This document shows, one piece after another, positions 33,978 through 42,614 of a stretch of 64,000 nucleotides of DNA. The notes below the pieces were generated by a model, which had not been told where the DNA came from, made no database searches, and was given only the letters and a program-made list of their open reading frames with translations. Source of the stretch: Sphaerisporangium rhizosphaerae (GTDB lineage: Bacteria > Actinomycetota > Actinomycetes > Streptosporangiales > Streptosporangiaceae); the NCBI RefSeq assembly GCF_042665155.1, contig NZ_JBHTCG010000004.1, positions 375,382 through 439,381 of the forward strand. Direction: 5' to 3'. A program made the translations under genes and the position numbers. The number at the start of each line of letters is the position of its first letter. Within the stretch, counting starts at the first letter, position 1.

Positions 33978-35246
33978 GTGGACACCGATGAGCTGACGGT
34001 CTTCCCCCGGCGTGCGGAAGCCATGGCTGTGGAGGCACTGGTCGACACCCGTGTCGTAGTGATCAATGGCGCCAGGCAAGTCGGCAAGAGCACCCTGGCC
34101 CAGGCGATCGTGCACAGGACGCCGGGATCACGGGAGATTTATCTGGATCAGGCGGCGGTGCGCGCTGCGGCACGACAGGACCCTGACGGAGTCGTCCACC
34201 ATGACGGGCTCATGCTCATCGACGAGGTCCAGCGCGTACCCGACCTCCTGCTCTCCATCAAACGCGAGGTGGACGCCGACCCTCGCCCAGGACGCTTCCT
34301 GCTGACAGGCTCGGCCCGGCTACTTGGCCTACGTGATCTTCCCGACGCACTTCCCGGCCGATCCGAGACGATCGAACTCTGGCCGCTCTCCCAGGGGGAA
34401 ATCGAGCGCAGCGCCGACGGATTCGTGGATGCGGCGTTCCAGAAGGGCCCTGACCTCGAGATTCCGAGATCCCGACTCCGCAGAGCCGATTACCTTGACC
34501 GCGCACTACGGGGCGGATACCCGGAAGCGGTCCACCGTCCTACACATCGGAGAAGGGCACGGTTCTTCGAGTCCTACATCTCCGATCTGATCAACCGGGA
34601 CGTTAAACAGGTCTCCGATATTGAGCGGCCCGCGGACATGCGGCGCCTACTGAACGTTCTCTGTGGACGCATGGGCGGGCTGACAGTGATCGACAACATC
34701 AGTCGTGACCTCGGACTTCCGCGCAACACCGTGAAACGGTACGTCGACCTGCTCGACCTGGTTTATGTCATCAGGCGGATACCGGCCTGGTCGTCCAATG
34801 CCACAACTCGTGCGGTCGCGACCCCCAAGCTACTAATCGTGGACTCCGGACTGGGGGCACACCTGGCAGGTCTCACCCCAGCCCGGACTACCGGCATAAC
34901 CGCCCCGGTGGGGCCCCTGCTGGAGAACTTCGCCCTGGGCGAGCTGGCTCGCCAACTGACATGGGTCGAGGAGCCCGTACGCCTCTACCACTATCGCGAC
35001 CGAGACAACGTCGAAGTCGACGGCATCCTGGAACGAGCAACCGGCGAAGTCGTCGGCATCGAGGTCAAGGCGGCCGAAACCGTACGCGCAGACGACTTCA
35101 AGGGACTCCAGCACCTGGCCCGCAAGCTCGGTGACCGCCTGATCGCCGGCTTCGTCCTCTACGCGGGTCAAGAAACACTCCCATTCGGGGACCGTATGCG
35201 GGCCCTGCCACTGTCCGCGCTGTGGGAAGCGGCCCCAGCCTCCTGA
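33978..35246 (+). CDS. DUF4143 family AAA ATPase
   Basis: A GTG at 33978 gives 422 residues. There is a Walker A (NGARQVGKSTLA), Walker B (LMLIDEVQRVP), sensor LLTGSARLLGL, and a C-terminal DUF4143 domain with a restriction-like PD-(D/E)xK-type pattern (DRDNVEVDGILE followed by VVGIEVKAAETV). These ATPases are widespread in prokaryotes and of unclear function; mobile or defence-related roles have been suggested. The gene is less G+C-biased than its neighbours, and part of its 3' end is duplicated 661 bp downstream, signs of a mobile patch. Confidence 0.9.
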   Translation: MDTDELTVFPRRAEAMAVEALVDTRVVVINGARQVGKSTLAQAIVHRTPGSREIYLDQAAVRAAARQDPDGVVHHDGLMLIDEVQRVPDLLLSIKREVDADPRPGRFLLTGSARLLGLRDLPDALPGRSETIELWPLSQGEIERSADGFVDAAFQKGPDLEIPRSRLRRADYLDRALRGGYPEAVHRPTHRRRARFFESYISDLINRDVKQVSDIERPADMRRLLNVLCGRMGGLTVIDNISRDLGLPRNTVKRYVDLLDLVYVIRRIPAWSSNATTRAVATPKLLIVDSGLGAHLAGLTPARTTGITAPVGPLLENFALGELARQLTWVEEPVRLYHYRDRDNVEVDGILERATGEVVGIEVKAAETVRADDFKGLQHLARKLGDRLIAGFVLYAGQETLPFGDRMRALPLSALWEAAPAS

Positions 35247-35313
35247 CCCGATCGGGCACCACGCCGAAGGGTCACCTGCGTTGACACCGGTCCCGCCGAT
35301 GCCGCAATAACCA
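35191..35313 (+). repeat. Duplicated segment, copy 1 (3' end of DUF4143 gene)
   Basis: About 123 bp, covering the last 18 codons of the DUF4143 gene and the downstream element with GGTCACCTGCGTTGACACCG, recur at 35852-35974 with small differences. The duplicated unit ends near CCGATGCCGCAATAACC. Confidence 0.8.
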
Positions 35314-35399
35314 TTCGGCACCTCAAAGAGGTATTGCTGGTGCTAGTGGCTCGCCTCGCGCGGTACTACGGGGCCGTCGGCCCAGCACGTCGCGGTTCC

Positions 35400-35795
35400 T
35401 TACGCCAGCTCGTGACCGGTAGTACTGTCCACCGCGTCCGGAATCTCCCCTTCGTGGCGATCCCCGGTGGTCAGAGTCCCTGACGGCTCGAACATGAGAA
35501 TCGCCCCACCAGGTGACGACGGCTTGTGCTCGACGCCTCTAGGTACGACGAACGTGTCGCCCTTCTTGAGCACGACCGTGGTCTCGCCGCCCTCGGCGTC
35601 GCGCATGGCGATGTCGAACCGGCCGTCGAGCACCAGGAAGAACTCATCGGTCTCCTCGTGCGCATGCCAGACGTGCTCTCCGCTGGTATGGGCGATCCGC
35701 ACGTCGTAGTCGTTCATGCGGGCAACGATTCTGGGGCTGTAGACGTCGTCGAAGGACGCGAGCGCCTCTGTCAGGTTGACGGGTTCGGTCTTCAT
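35400..35795 (-). CDS. Cupin-domain protein
   Basis: ATG 35795 (GGAAG 9 nt upstream) gives 131 residues forming one cupin barrel. Motif 1 is HVWHAHEETDEFFLVLDG with two His and one Glu; motif 2 is GDTFVVPRGVEHKPSS with the third His. A metal site is therefore likely. Single-domain cupins of this kind bind or isomerise small polar compounds. It lies between the two copies of a duplicated segment, convergent to the DUF4143 gene. Confidence 0.85.
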   Translation of the reverse strand: MKTEPVNLTEALASFDDVYSPRIVARMNDYDVRIAHTSGEHVWHAHEETDEFFLVLDGRFDIAMRDAEGGETTVVLKKGDTFVVPRGVEHKPSSPGGAILMFEPSGTLTTGDRHEGEIPDAVDSTTGHELA

Positions 35796-35851
35796 GCCAT
35801 CCATCTTCCGAGGATACCGATAACGGATCTTGCACGATCTTGACATCGACA

Positions 35852-35974
35852 ACCGAATGCGAGCCCTGCCACTGTCCGCTATGGGAAGCGACCCCCAGCC
35901 TCTGACCTGTCGGCGATCACGCCGAAGGGTCACCTGCGTTGACACCGGTGCCAACGATGCCGCAGTAACCCAGC
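35852..35974 (+). pseudogene. Duplicated remnant of the DUF4143 gene 3' end
   Basis: This segment matches 35191-35313: ACCGAATGCGAGCCCTGCC corresponds to the gene's final codons (RALPLSALWE region), followed by the same downstream element. The rest of the gene is missing and the frame is disturbed by a small deletion. It shows either partial duplication or the loss of a second copy. Confidence 0.75.
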
Positions 35975-36023
35975 ATCGAGGGGTTTCCGCCGTCGCGGCT
36001 CCAACCTGAACGGCGGCTTCGGG

Positions 36024-36557
36024 CTAACGGGACCCCGAGCGGAACTCCGTCCAGAGATCGACGGCTTGCTCCAGGTCGAGTGCCGCTACATCCTCGCGGG
36101 CCATGCCGACTGTGTAGATCAAGCGATTGGCGAGCCAGTCAGGAACCGGCTCTCGTGCAGGTAGCTCGTCAAGGTGGATGTGATCGGTCATAGTTCCGAG
36201 GCGGTCGATGACCTCGCCGAGGCGGACGACATCGGGACGCGAACCGCCGGCCGCCCGGACTCGTGCCTTGGCCTCGGCGTAGACCTCCGCGTCGGCCCTC
36301 TCGCCGACTGCCCAGATCTCGCAGATTTCGACCGCCTTGTCATCGGTGATCCGATAGACGACCCGCCAGGTGTTCCGGCCGACGACGAGCTTACGGAATC
36401 CGGTGAGTTCCCCACCTAGTGGGTAACCGGCCTCGGGGTTTTCCAGCAACAGAAGGATCTTCTTCAGAACCTTGGGAACCGCGTCCGGGCCGATCCTGCG
36501 AAGATCGTCAACGGCCGGGTCGGTGAATACGACGTCGGACACGCTATTCGTCGTCAT
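36024..36557 (-). CDS. RelE/ParE-type toxin with C-terminal extension
   Basis: From ATG 36557 (overlapping the antitoxin stop by 14 bp) the product is 177 residues. Residues 8-95 follow the RelE/ParE pattern (VVFTDPAVDDLRRIGPDAV, then FRKLVVGRNTWRVVYRITDD and EICEIWAVGERADAEVYAEA). The usual toxin ends there; here about 80 more residues follow (RPDVVRLGEVIDRLGTMTDH, then PVPDWLANRLIYTVGMARED), which I do not recognise. A later GTG start at 36542 is possible. RelE relatives cleave mRNA at the ribosome; ParE relatives poison gyrase. Toxic residues cannot be confirmed. Confidence 0.8.
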   Translation of the reverse strand: MTTNSVSDVVFTDPAVDDLRRIGPDAVPKVLKKILLLLENPEAGYPLGGELTGFRKLVVGRNTWRVVYRITDDKAVEICEIWAVGERADAEVYAEAKARVRAAGGSRPDVVRLGEVIDRLGTMTDHIHLDELPAREPVPDWLANRLIYTVGMAREDVAALDLEQAVDLWTEFRSGSR

Positions 36558-36855
36558 CCGGAAGCGCGGCCAGCGACTCACGGGTATGCCCGAAGGCGGA
36601 AAGGACATCATCGATCGACGTCCGTCGCCCGCTGTCGGTCGCCGCCCGTACGAGAACCAGCGCCAGATCGCGCAGATCGGCCGCGGCCTCTTCCAGCTCG
36701 TTGAGACGCCGCATGCTCACGACCGCCGCAACCGGCTGATGCCGACGGGTTACCACCAGATCTGTCCCATGCTCCGCATCGGCCACCAGGCGGGCCACCC
36801 CTCGCTGCGCGGCCTCGGTGACCGTGAGCTCGGTCGCATCGTGGAGAACAGTCAT
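36544..36855 (-). CDS. Phd/YefM-type antitoxin
   Basis: The 103-residue protein has the Phd/YefM DNA-binding fold at its N-terminus (ELTVTEAAQRGVARLVADAE, then DLVVTRRHQPVAAVVSMRRL) and an acidic, probably disordered, toxin-binding tail (SLAALPDDDE). It is upstream of and overlaps the RelE-like gene. Its ATG lies 6 bp downstream of a strong -10 box, so the mRNA is probably leaderless, and the antitoxin would autorepress the operon. Confidence 0.88.
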   Translation of the reverse strand: MTVLHDATELTVTEAAQRGVARLVADAEHGTDLVVTRRHQPVAAVVSMRRLNELEEAAADLRDLALVLVRAATDSGRRTSIDDVLSAFGHTRESLAALPDDDE

Positions 36856-36861
36856 GCAGAA

Positions 36862-36890
36862 ACTATATAGGAAGCTGTACAGAACGACAA
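36862..36890 (-). promoter_or_regulatory. Toxin-antitoxin promoter
   Basis: On the minus strand TTGTCG (36890-36885), 17 nt, TATAGT (36867-36862), then 6 nt to the antitoxin ATG. This is the clearest sigma70-like promoter in the window. A short inverted repeat CTATATAG overlaps the -10 region and could be part of the antitoxin operator. Confidence 0.75.
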
Positions 36891-36980
36891 TCACTGAACC
36901 GCATCGCAGGCCGTCGTAGCGGAACGGCCTGCGCCTGCAAGGGTCGGCGGAGCCTCCGGCAGCATGTGACGAGGTACGCC

Positions 36981-37307
36981 TCAGTCGAGGCCGGGGGCCG
37001 GGGCCGTCTGGGATCGCTTCACCGGACGGTCACCTAGCTTGACGTTGGTATCGCCGATGCCGCAGTGACCATTGGGTGCATGCCGGCACAGTTCCTCCCA
37101 GCCCCTGACTGCGTCGCTGGTGGCGAACCGGACGTCCCACTCATCGTCCCGCCGGGACCTGCCGCCAAGGCCACGCGCGGCGGGGAGCACCGCAGCGCGG
37201 CGCGCTCTGGCGCCGCCTTGACGCAGTAGAAAAGCTTCGCCGTGATCACTGTCCGTGTCCAGACGTCCGACGCCTACGGCTGCGCCCAACTCTGTCGCTG
37301 AAGCCAT
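36981..37307 (-). pseudogene. Truncated gene for a small hypothetical protein, ending in a dispersed repeat
   Basis: The frame contains DDEWDVRFATSDAVRGWEEL followed by CRHAP, which resembles the start of a common actinobacterial small hypothetical protein (pattern WxVRFxT-x3-A-x-GWEELC). Immediately after, the frame runs into the repeated element PNGHCGIGDTN. I infer that the repeat interrupted the gene. The upstream 60 residues have no match. Confidence 0.5.
37027..37072. repeat. Dispersed intergenic repeat (one of four copies)
   Basis: GGTCACCT-N4-TTGACG-TTGGTATCGCC followed by GATGCCGCAGTGACCATT. Related copies are at 35274-35325, 35914-35975 and, in part, 33787-33813. All share CGATGCCGCA-(G/A)T-(A/G)-ACC-type sequence and all lie in the 33.6-37.1 kb accessory patch. 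Confidence 0.7.
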
Positions 37308-37738
37308 TCGGCATGCTTCGCGTAGATCAGAGCGTGCCCGTTCGGTCGGTCATCACGGTCAGCCAGGAACTGATCGAGCGCTTGGAACAGCACCGTCACG
37401 GCGGTGCTGTTCCGTTCGTCATTGATCGGGCCGACATCCAAGGACCTGACCTCCGTAGGGAACGCCAGCATGAGCACGAGCGCTTCCCAGACCAGGTTGT
37501 TTCCCCTGTTCACCTGGACGATCAGCCACTCCCTGAATCCGGCCAAGAGTGTATGACCGCTGCCGGCGTGGAACCCAGCAATGAAGGTCGCGAACGCGCG
37601 GTATGAGCCGTCCAGCCCATAAGAACCTGGTCGTCGATGGATCTCCGCCATGTACTCACGAGGCGTCCACGTGGCGACCGATGACACCTCACCCGCTACC
37701 GGGAGAGCTTCTTCAGGCTTCACCGGACCGCAGCCCAA
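37274..37738 (-). CDS. Hypothetical protein of an actinobacterial family
   Basis: The open frame encodes up to 154 residues from a TTG at 37738; a GTG at 37723 is equally possible because neither has a good ribosome site. The core WTPREYMAEIHRRPGSYGLD, GSYRAFATFIAGFHAGSGHT and GFREWLIVQVNRGNNLVWEA is one I recognise as a recurrent family of unknown function in Streptomyces-like genomes. It is alpha-helical with no membrane segment. Such genes occur singly in variable regions. Confidence 0.65.
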   Translation of the reverse strand: MGCGPVKPEEALPVAGEVSSVATWTPREYMAEIHRRPGSYGLDGSYRAFATFIAGFHAGSGHTLLAGFREWLIVQVNRGNNLVWEALVLMLAFPTEVRSLDVGPINDERNSTAVTVLFQALDQFLADRDDRPNGHALIYAKHAEWLQRQSWAQP

Positions 37739-38098
37739 CTAGGCAGCCACGCCCGTTCCAATGAGGCTGCGGTGGCCCTGGGCGGAGCACTATTGGGGAG
37801 TTCCGGCTTCTGATCAGCATAGGCGTCACGACCTACGATGCCTTGACTTGAGGAAGTCGTCCACCCACTTCTTGCTGCTACGCCACATGCCGTCGTCTCC
37901 CTTGACCGCACGTAGTCGTCGTCCCCGTACGGCAGCGACGCGCAGTGCGTTTGGGGCCTTGGATAGGTGCGCTCGTTCGTCAGGTGCCCGTGGCGGTTGA
38001 TCAGGGCCGTGAGCGCCGCACGGGTCTCGAGCGTGTGGGCGTCCTGGTCGGGTGGGCGCCTGGCGGATCTGGTGTTTGAGGCGTGCAGGCTGTGATCT
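37739..38098. other. Gene-free region with a coding fragment
   Basis: Minus-strand fragments SLPYGDDDYVR and GDDGMWRSSKKWVDDFLKSR (about 37845-37950) lie in different frames and look like the end of a broken small gene. No intact gene or RNA is visible in the rest of the 360 bp. The region marks the right edge of the accessory patch. Confidence 0.5.
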
Positions 38099-38758
38099 TT
38101 ATGACAGCTCGGGGAACCGTTCGCGTAGGTGGGTCAGCACTGCCAGGACGCGGCGGTTGGTGTCGTCGGTGGGTGAGAGGTCGAGTTTGGCCAGGATGCT
38201 GCCGATGTGCTTGCTGATCGAGGCCTCCGACAGGACCAGCGTTTTCGCGATGGCCGCGTTGGAGTGACCTTCGGCGACCAAGGCGAGCACCTCGCGTTCG
38301 CGTTGGGAGAGGCGGGTGATCGGGTTGTTCTGGCGGTTGAGCAGGCGGCGGACGACCTGGGGGTCGATCACGGTGCCGCCGGCGACGACGCGGCGCAGCG
38401 CGGAGACGAAGTCCTCAACGTCGACGACACGGTCCTTGAGCAGGTAGCCGACGCCGAGCCCGCCACCGGAATCGAGGAGTTCGGCGGCGTAACCGTGCTG
38501 GACGTACTGGCTCAGTGCGACCACGGCCAGGCCGGGATTGTCCCGGCGCAGCTGGACGGCCGCGCGTAAGCCGTCGTCCGTGAACGTCGGTGGCATGCGG
38601 ATGTCGGTCACCACGAGGTCGGGTGAGTGCTCGGCCGCGGCCCGCAGAAGTTCCGTGGCGTCGCTGACGCCGGCGACCACGGTGAAGCCGAAGCGTTCCA
38701 GCAGGCCGGCCAAGCCCTCGCGCAGCAGGACGCCGTCTTCGGCCAGGACTACGCGCAT
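38099..38758 (-). CDS. NarL/LuxR-type response regulator
   Basis: ATG 38758 gives 219 residues: receiver domain (VVLAEDGVLLREGLAGLLER, Asp in VVTDIRMPP, Lys in YLLKDRVVDVEDF) and a LuxR DNA-binding domain (LSQREREVLALVAEGHSNAA, then IAKTLVLSEASISKHIGSIL). The gene start overlaps the stop of the kinase gene by 10 bp, so the two form one operon. Probable targets include the divergent CPBP protease gene. Confidence 0.92.
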   Translation of the reverse strand: MRVVLAEDGVLLREGLAGLLERFGFTVVAGVSDATELLRAAAEHSPDLVVTDIRMPPTFTDDGLRAAVQLRRDNPGLAVVALSQYVQHGYAAELLDSGGGLGVGYLLKDRVVDVEDFVSALRRVVAGGTVIDPQVVRRLLNRQNNPITRLSQREREVLALVAEGHSNAAIAKTLVLSEASISKHIGSILAKLDLSPTDDTNRRVLAVLTHLRERFPELS

Positions 38759-40065
38759 GGCAGCTCCGTCCGGATCAGGGTGGGGCCGCCGGGCGGGCTG
38801 GAGAGCAGCATTCGCCCGGCGGCGACGGCGACCCGGTCGGCGAGGCCGGTGAGACCGGTGCCGTTCGAGGGGTCGGCGCCACCTCGGCCGTCGTCGCGGA
38901 TCTCGACGGTGAGCAGACCCGCGGTCTCGCGGGCGGTGACCGCGACGGCCGTGGCTCCGCTGTGTTTGGCGACGTTCGTGAGGGCTTCGGCGACGACGAA
39001 GTAGGCGGTCGCCTCGACCTGTTCCGGTGGGCGCCGAGGAAGGTCGGTCTCGACGACGACGGGGATGGGGCACTGGTCGGCGAGCTCGCGCAGCGCGGCA
39101 GGCAGGCCGAGGTCGGTCAGCACGTTCGGGCGGATGCCGTGGATCAGCTCGCGCAGCTCGGACATCAGCTGCTTGGCCTGCTGATGAGCCGTTTCGACGG
39201 CCCCGGCGGCGGGGGAGGCGGCCGGGATGTCGAGCTTGGCCAGGCCGAGCTGGAGGGTCAGTCCGACGAGCTTCTGCTGTGCGCCGTCGTGGAGGTCACG
39301 TTCGATTCGGCGGCGTTCGGCCTCGAACGCGCTGACCAGGCGGGCTCGTGACCGTGACACCTCGACGAGTTCCGCATGCAGTTCGTCGGCGGCGCCGGGG
39401 TGGAGCAGTGCCCGGGCCACCGCGCCGTGGACGCCGGCGACAAGGGTGAGCAGGTAGGGCACGGTCACCAGGGCGGCGAAGCCGGTGATGGAGTAGGGCA
39501 CGGCCTGTGGCGGCGTGGTGATGACGGTGACGCCGAAGTTGATCTCTCCGGCGGGGACCAGCCAGGGGCTCAAAGCGCACACCGCGATCAGTATGAGGAC
39601 GAACGCGACCATGCTGTAGAGCGCGGGGACCACGGTCACGAGCAGGACGGCGTACGACAGTTCCCGCCAGGTCAGCGGTTGGCGGTACCAGGAGAGGCCG
39701 AACGGTACCCGGCGTACTGACGGGACCGGCCGGTGGTCGACCAGGCGCAGCCGGACCCGTTCGGCGGCGGCCAGTGGCCGGGCCACCAGCGGCCCGAGCG
39801 CGGCTACGAGTGCGGCGCCGAGGACCAGCAGGATCAGCCCGGACGCCGGCTGTGCGGTGTTGGTGGCGACCCGCCGCGCGAGCAGCGCCCATGGGAAGGC
39901 CAGCAGTCCGAGCGGTACCGCAAGGAGCGTCGCGATCGGGACCGACGACAGGACGTACATCGCGGACCTGAGAGGCCAGACGGACATGATGAGACGCCGT
40001 GTGACGAACGCGGAGAGCGCGGTGCGGGGCGGGTTGGCGGACACAGGGATCACGCTAACCAGCAC
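38749..40065 (-). CDS. NarL-type sensor histidine kinase
   Basis: A GTG at 40065 gives 438 residues; GTGs at 40053 and 40044 are alternatives. There are several hydrophobic segments in the first 200 residues, then HisKA_3 (ERDLHDGAQQKLVGLTLQLG, His in ERDLHDG) and an ATPase domain (ALTNVAKHSGATAVAV, RDDGRGG, GTGLTGLADRV). The long membrane domain suggests sensing of an envelope or lipid signal. It shares a divergent promoter region with the CPBP protease gene. CCCTAC-like repeats around 40090-40140 may be regulator sites. Confidence 0.9.
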   Translation of the reverse strand: MLVSVIPVSANPPRTALSAFVTRRLIMSVWPLRSAMYVLSSVPIATLLAVPLGLLAFPWALLARRVATNTAQPASGLILLVLGAALVAALGPLVARPLAAAERVRLRLVDHRPVPSVRRVPFGLSWYRQPLTWRELSYAVLLVTVVPALYSMVAFVLILIAVCALSPWLVPAGEINFGVTVITTPPQAVPYSITGFAALVTVPYLLTLVAGVHGAVARALLHPGAADELHAELVEVSRSRARLVSAFEAERRRIERDLHDGAQQKLVGLTLQLGLAKLDIPAASPAAGAVETAHQQAKQLMSELRELIHGIRPNVLTDLGLPAALRELADQCPIPVVVETDLPRRPPEQVEATAYFVVAEALTNVAKHSGATAVAVTARETAGLLTVEIRDDGRGGADPSNGTGLTGLADRVAVAAGRMLLSSPPGGPTLIRTELPCA

Positions 40066-40177
40066 GGGCGGCGGTTCCCACCGAGCCGGCCCTACACCTC
40101 AGGTATAGCCAGCCCTACCCGGAATCGGTGACCAGGGGTAGTGCCACGCGCCCGGCTCGCTGGTGTGCTTGCCGGCC

Positions 40178-41050
40178 ATGAGAGAACATCCGCTACTGAC
40201 CTATTTCACGCTGTCGTACGGCATCACCTGGCTGTGCTGGCTTCCCTACATCCTGTCCGAGACCGGGCTCGGTCTGCTGCCCATCCGCTATCCCGAGATC
40301 CTGGGAAGTTCACAGACCTTGGGGGTACTGCCCGGCGGCTACCTCGGCCCGATCACGGCCGCGTTCATCGTCACCGCCGTCGTGGACGGCCGGCCTGGGC
40401 TGCGGCGCTGGGCGAAACGGCTGGTCCGCTGGCGGGTGAGCCCGCGCTGGTACCTCGGGGTCCTGCTGGCCGTCCCGGTCGTCGCGGTCGTCTCGACGTT
40501 CCCGCTTCCCGGTGCACTGGCCGACTTCCGCATCCCCGGCGCGACCGTCTTGCTGTTGTACGTCCCGATGCTGGTCATGCAGTTCCTGACGACCGGACTG
40601 GCGGAGGAGCCGGGCTGGCGTGACTTCGCCCAGCCCAGGTTGCAGGCCCGCTACGGCCCGCTCGCCGGTTCGCTGATCCTCGGCCCGCTGTGGGGTGCGT
40701 GGCACCTGCCGTTGTTCTTCAGCGAGTGGGCCGACTGGCCCAATGTGGACTGGCTGATGATGGCGGAGTTCGTCGGCTCGGCGATCCCACTGAGCCTCGT
40801 CATGACGTGGGTGTTCAACCGGACGAACGAGAGCCTGCCGGTCGTCATGCTGTTCCACGCCAGTGTCAACACCGTGTACTCCCTGGTATGGGAAGCATGT
40901 TTCCCGTCCTTGGACGCGTTCGGCGACAGCGTGCACACGTTGGCGATCGGCTCAGGGGTGGCGGCAGTCGTACTGCTCATCGCCACCCGGGGCCGGCTCG
41001 GCTACGAACCGATCGCCGCCAGGGAGTTCCAGAACACCGGCGCACGGTAA
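40178..41050 (+). CDS. CPBP-family intramembrane metalloprotease
   Basis: ATG 40178 gives 290 residues with about eight hydrophobic segments. The CPBP (ABI/CAAX protease-like) motifs are present: LAEEPGWRDFAQP with EExxWR, GPLWGAWHLPLFF with HxxP, and MLFHASVN with a late His. These form the glutamate/histidine active site within the membrane. Bacterial members take part in peptide maturation, immunity or regulated proteolysis. It is divergent from the two-component system. A GTG at 40163 is a possible alternative start. Confidence 0.9.
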   Translation: MREHPLLTYFTLSYGITWLCWLPYILSETGLGLLPIRYPEILGSSQTLGVLPGGYLGPITAAFIVTAVVDGRPGLRRWAKRLVRWRVSPRWYLGVLLAVPVVAVVSTFPLPGALADFRIPGATVLLLYVPMLVMQFLTTGLAEEPGWRDFAQPRLQARYGPLAGSLILGPLWGAWHLPLFFSEWADWPNVDWLMMAEFVGSAIPLSLVMTWVFNRTNESLPVVMLFHASVNTVYSLVWEACFPSLDAFGDSVHTLAIGSGVAAVVLLIATRGRLGYEPIAAREFQNTGAR

Positions 41051-41129
41051 CGAGCCGCGTGCGGATCAGGACGCGGCGCCATCCACGCCGGTGAGACCGG
41101 CCGAGAGCGCGGTACCGGTCGGGCTGTGG

Positions 41130-42614
41130 TCACCAGGGGGACAGGATCAGGGCCTGCAATAGGAGGCCGGTGACCGCTTGGGTGGCGAGCGTGCGTCGGC
41201 CGGGGGCGTACGCGACGGCCAGGCCGATCCATATGGCGAAGGGGGTCCAGATGCGCTCCACCTCTCCTCGCGTCACTCCGCTGAGGTCCAGTGCCAGTAC
41301 CGCCGCCAGGGCCGCGGCCACGACGAAGGCGGCAGGCCGCTCCCCGAAGCGCAGGGAGGCGGCCCGGTTACCGAGGCCGAAGGCGGCGGGCCGGTCCCGG
41401 AGGGCGATGGTGGCGGGCCGGTTCGTGAGGCCGGAGGCAGAGGGTCGGTTGGTGAGGGCGACGGCGAGGCGGGGGAGGCCTGCGGCGGTGGCGGGGCCGG
41501 TGGTCAGGGCGAGCACGGCGAGGTTGGCGACCAGGAAGTACAGGTAGGGCCGGGCGGCGCCCGGGTCGGCGGCCCACTGCGCGTGGGTGGCGACCACCCC
41601 GGCGGGCCACCAGAACCCGCCGGCCGCGAACGCGGCCGTCACGGACGCCGCCCCGGCCAGCGCCGCCGTCACGGCCGGGCGCGGCAGGCGGGCGAGCACG
41701 GCGACCGTCACCGGGATCAGCAGGTAAGGGACCAGCCCGTAGCTGAGGTACGGCAGCGCGCCCAGCAGTACCCCGGCTCCCGCCGCCCACAATGTCCTGG
41801 CCGTGGTGCCCCGGCCGAGCACCAGCAGCGCGACGCCCCACGCGCCGACGCCCGCGAAGAAGGCGTCCATCGTGGTGGCGATCCACACCGATGCCGGGGT
41901 GAGGGCCAGGTAGGGCAGCGCGCGCCGGGCGGCCTGCTCCCCCGCCAGGCGGCGCACGGTCAGCCCGATCGCCACCGTGGCGGAACAGCCGGCCGCGATG
42001 ACCAGGACCGCCGCCCACAGCGGCCCGCCCAGCCCCACGGCGGCCAGCGCCCAGAGCACCAGCACGGGCAGCGGCGGATGCCCGCGCACGTGCGTCGGGT
42101 ACTCGCCCAGCCGCCGGGTGAAGCCCGCCAGCCAGCCGAGCGGGTCGTGCCCCACCTGCGGCAGCACGGCCAGGTACTCCTGGGGGTGGGTGAACGGCGC
42201 GGCGAGCCCGTCGCCCGACATCGCCAGCAGCACCGTCCACGCCAGCGCGAACCCGTAGGCCACGAGCGACGCGCGCCCGAACCCGCCCCGCCGGACCGCC
42301 CCGGGAAGAACGCGGACGGCGACGGCGGCGAGGACCGCCGCCGGGACGAGCGTGACCGTGAGGACCCGGAAGTGGGCGTGCAGCGGCGGCAGATGGTCGA
42401 TGCGCAGCACGCCGAGCGCGTGCAGCACCGCGCCGGCGGCGAAGGAGGCGACGACCAGCGCGCCCCACCAGGCGAGCGCCGCCCGCGTCCGGCGTACCTC
42501 CGCGAGGGTGTCCGTGGGGCGCATGAGCATCAGGTAAGGGTGGCGCATCGTCATCCGGCTTCGGGCCGGTGTTCCGCGTGACGCGGGAGCCTCAGGTCGG
42601 GGGTGGCGCGTCAT
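41130..42614 (-). CDS. Polytopic GT-C-like membrane protein
   Basis: ATG 42614 has GAGG 7 nt upstream and gives 494 residues with about ten to twelve hydrophobic segments, a layout of GT-C glycosyltransferases that use lipid-linked sugar donors. A loop with HVRGHPPLPVL and YPTH may hold acidic/His active residues, but the canonical GT-C DxD motif is not obvious. Between about residues 395 and 445 there is a degenerate repeat with LTNRPS, LTNRPA, LRDRPA and LGNRAA, unlike the rest. It follows the methyltransferase gene and shares its promoter. Confidence 0.75.
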   Translation of the reverse strand: MTRHPRPEAPASRGTPARSRMTMRHPYLMLMRPTDTLAEVRRTRAALAWWGALVVASFAAGAVLHALGVLRIDHLPPLHAHFRVLTVTLVPAAVLAAVAVRVLPGAVRRGGFGRASLVAYGFALAWTVLLAMSGDGLAAPFTHPQEYLAVLPQVGHDPLGWLAGFTRRLGEYPTHVRGHPPLPVLVLWALAAVGLGGPLWAAVLVIAAGCSATVAIGLTVRRLAGEQAARRALPYLALTPASVWIATTMDAFFAGVGAWGVALLVLGRGTTARTLWAAGAGVLLGALPYLSYGLVPYLLIPVTVAVLARLPRPAVTAALAGAASVTAAFAAGGFWWPAGVVATHAQWAADPGAARPYLYFLVANLAVLALTTGPATAAGLPRLAVALTNRPSASGLTNRPATIALRDRPAAFGLGNRAASLRFGERPAAFVVAAALAAVLALDLSGVTRGEVERIWTPFAIWIGLAVAYAPGRRTLATQAVTGLLLQALILSPW

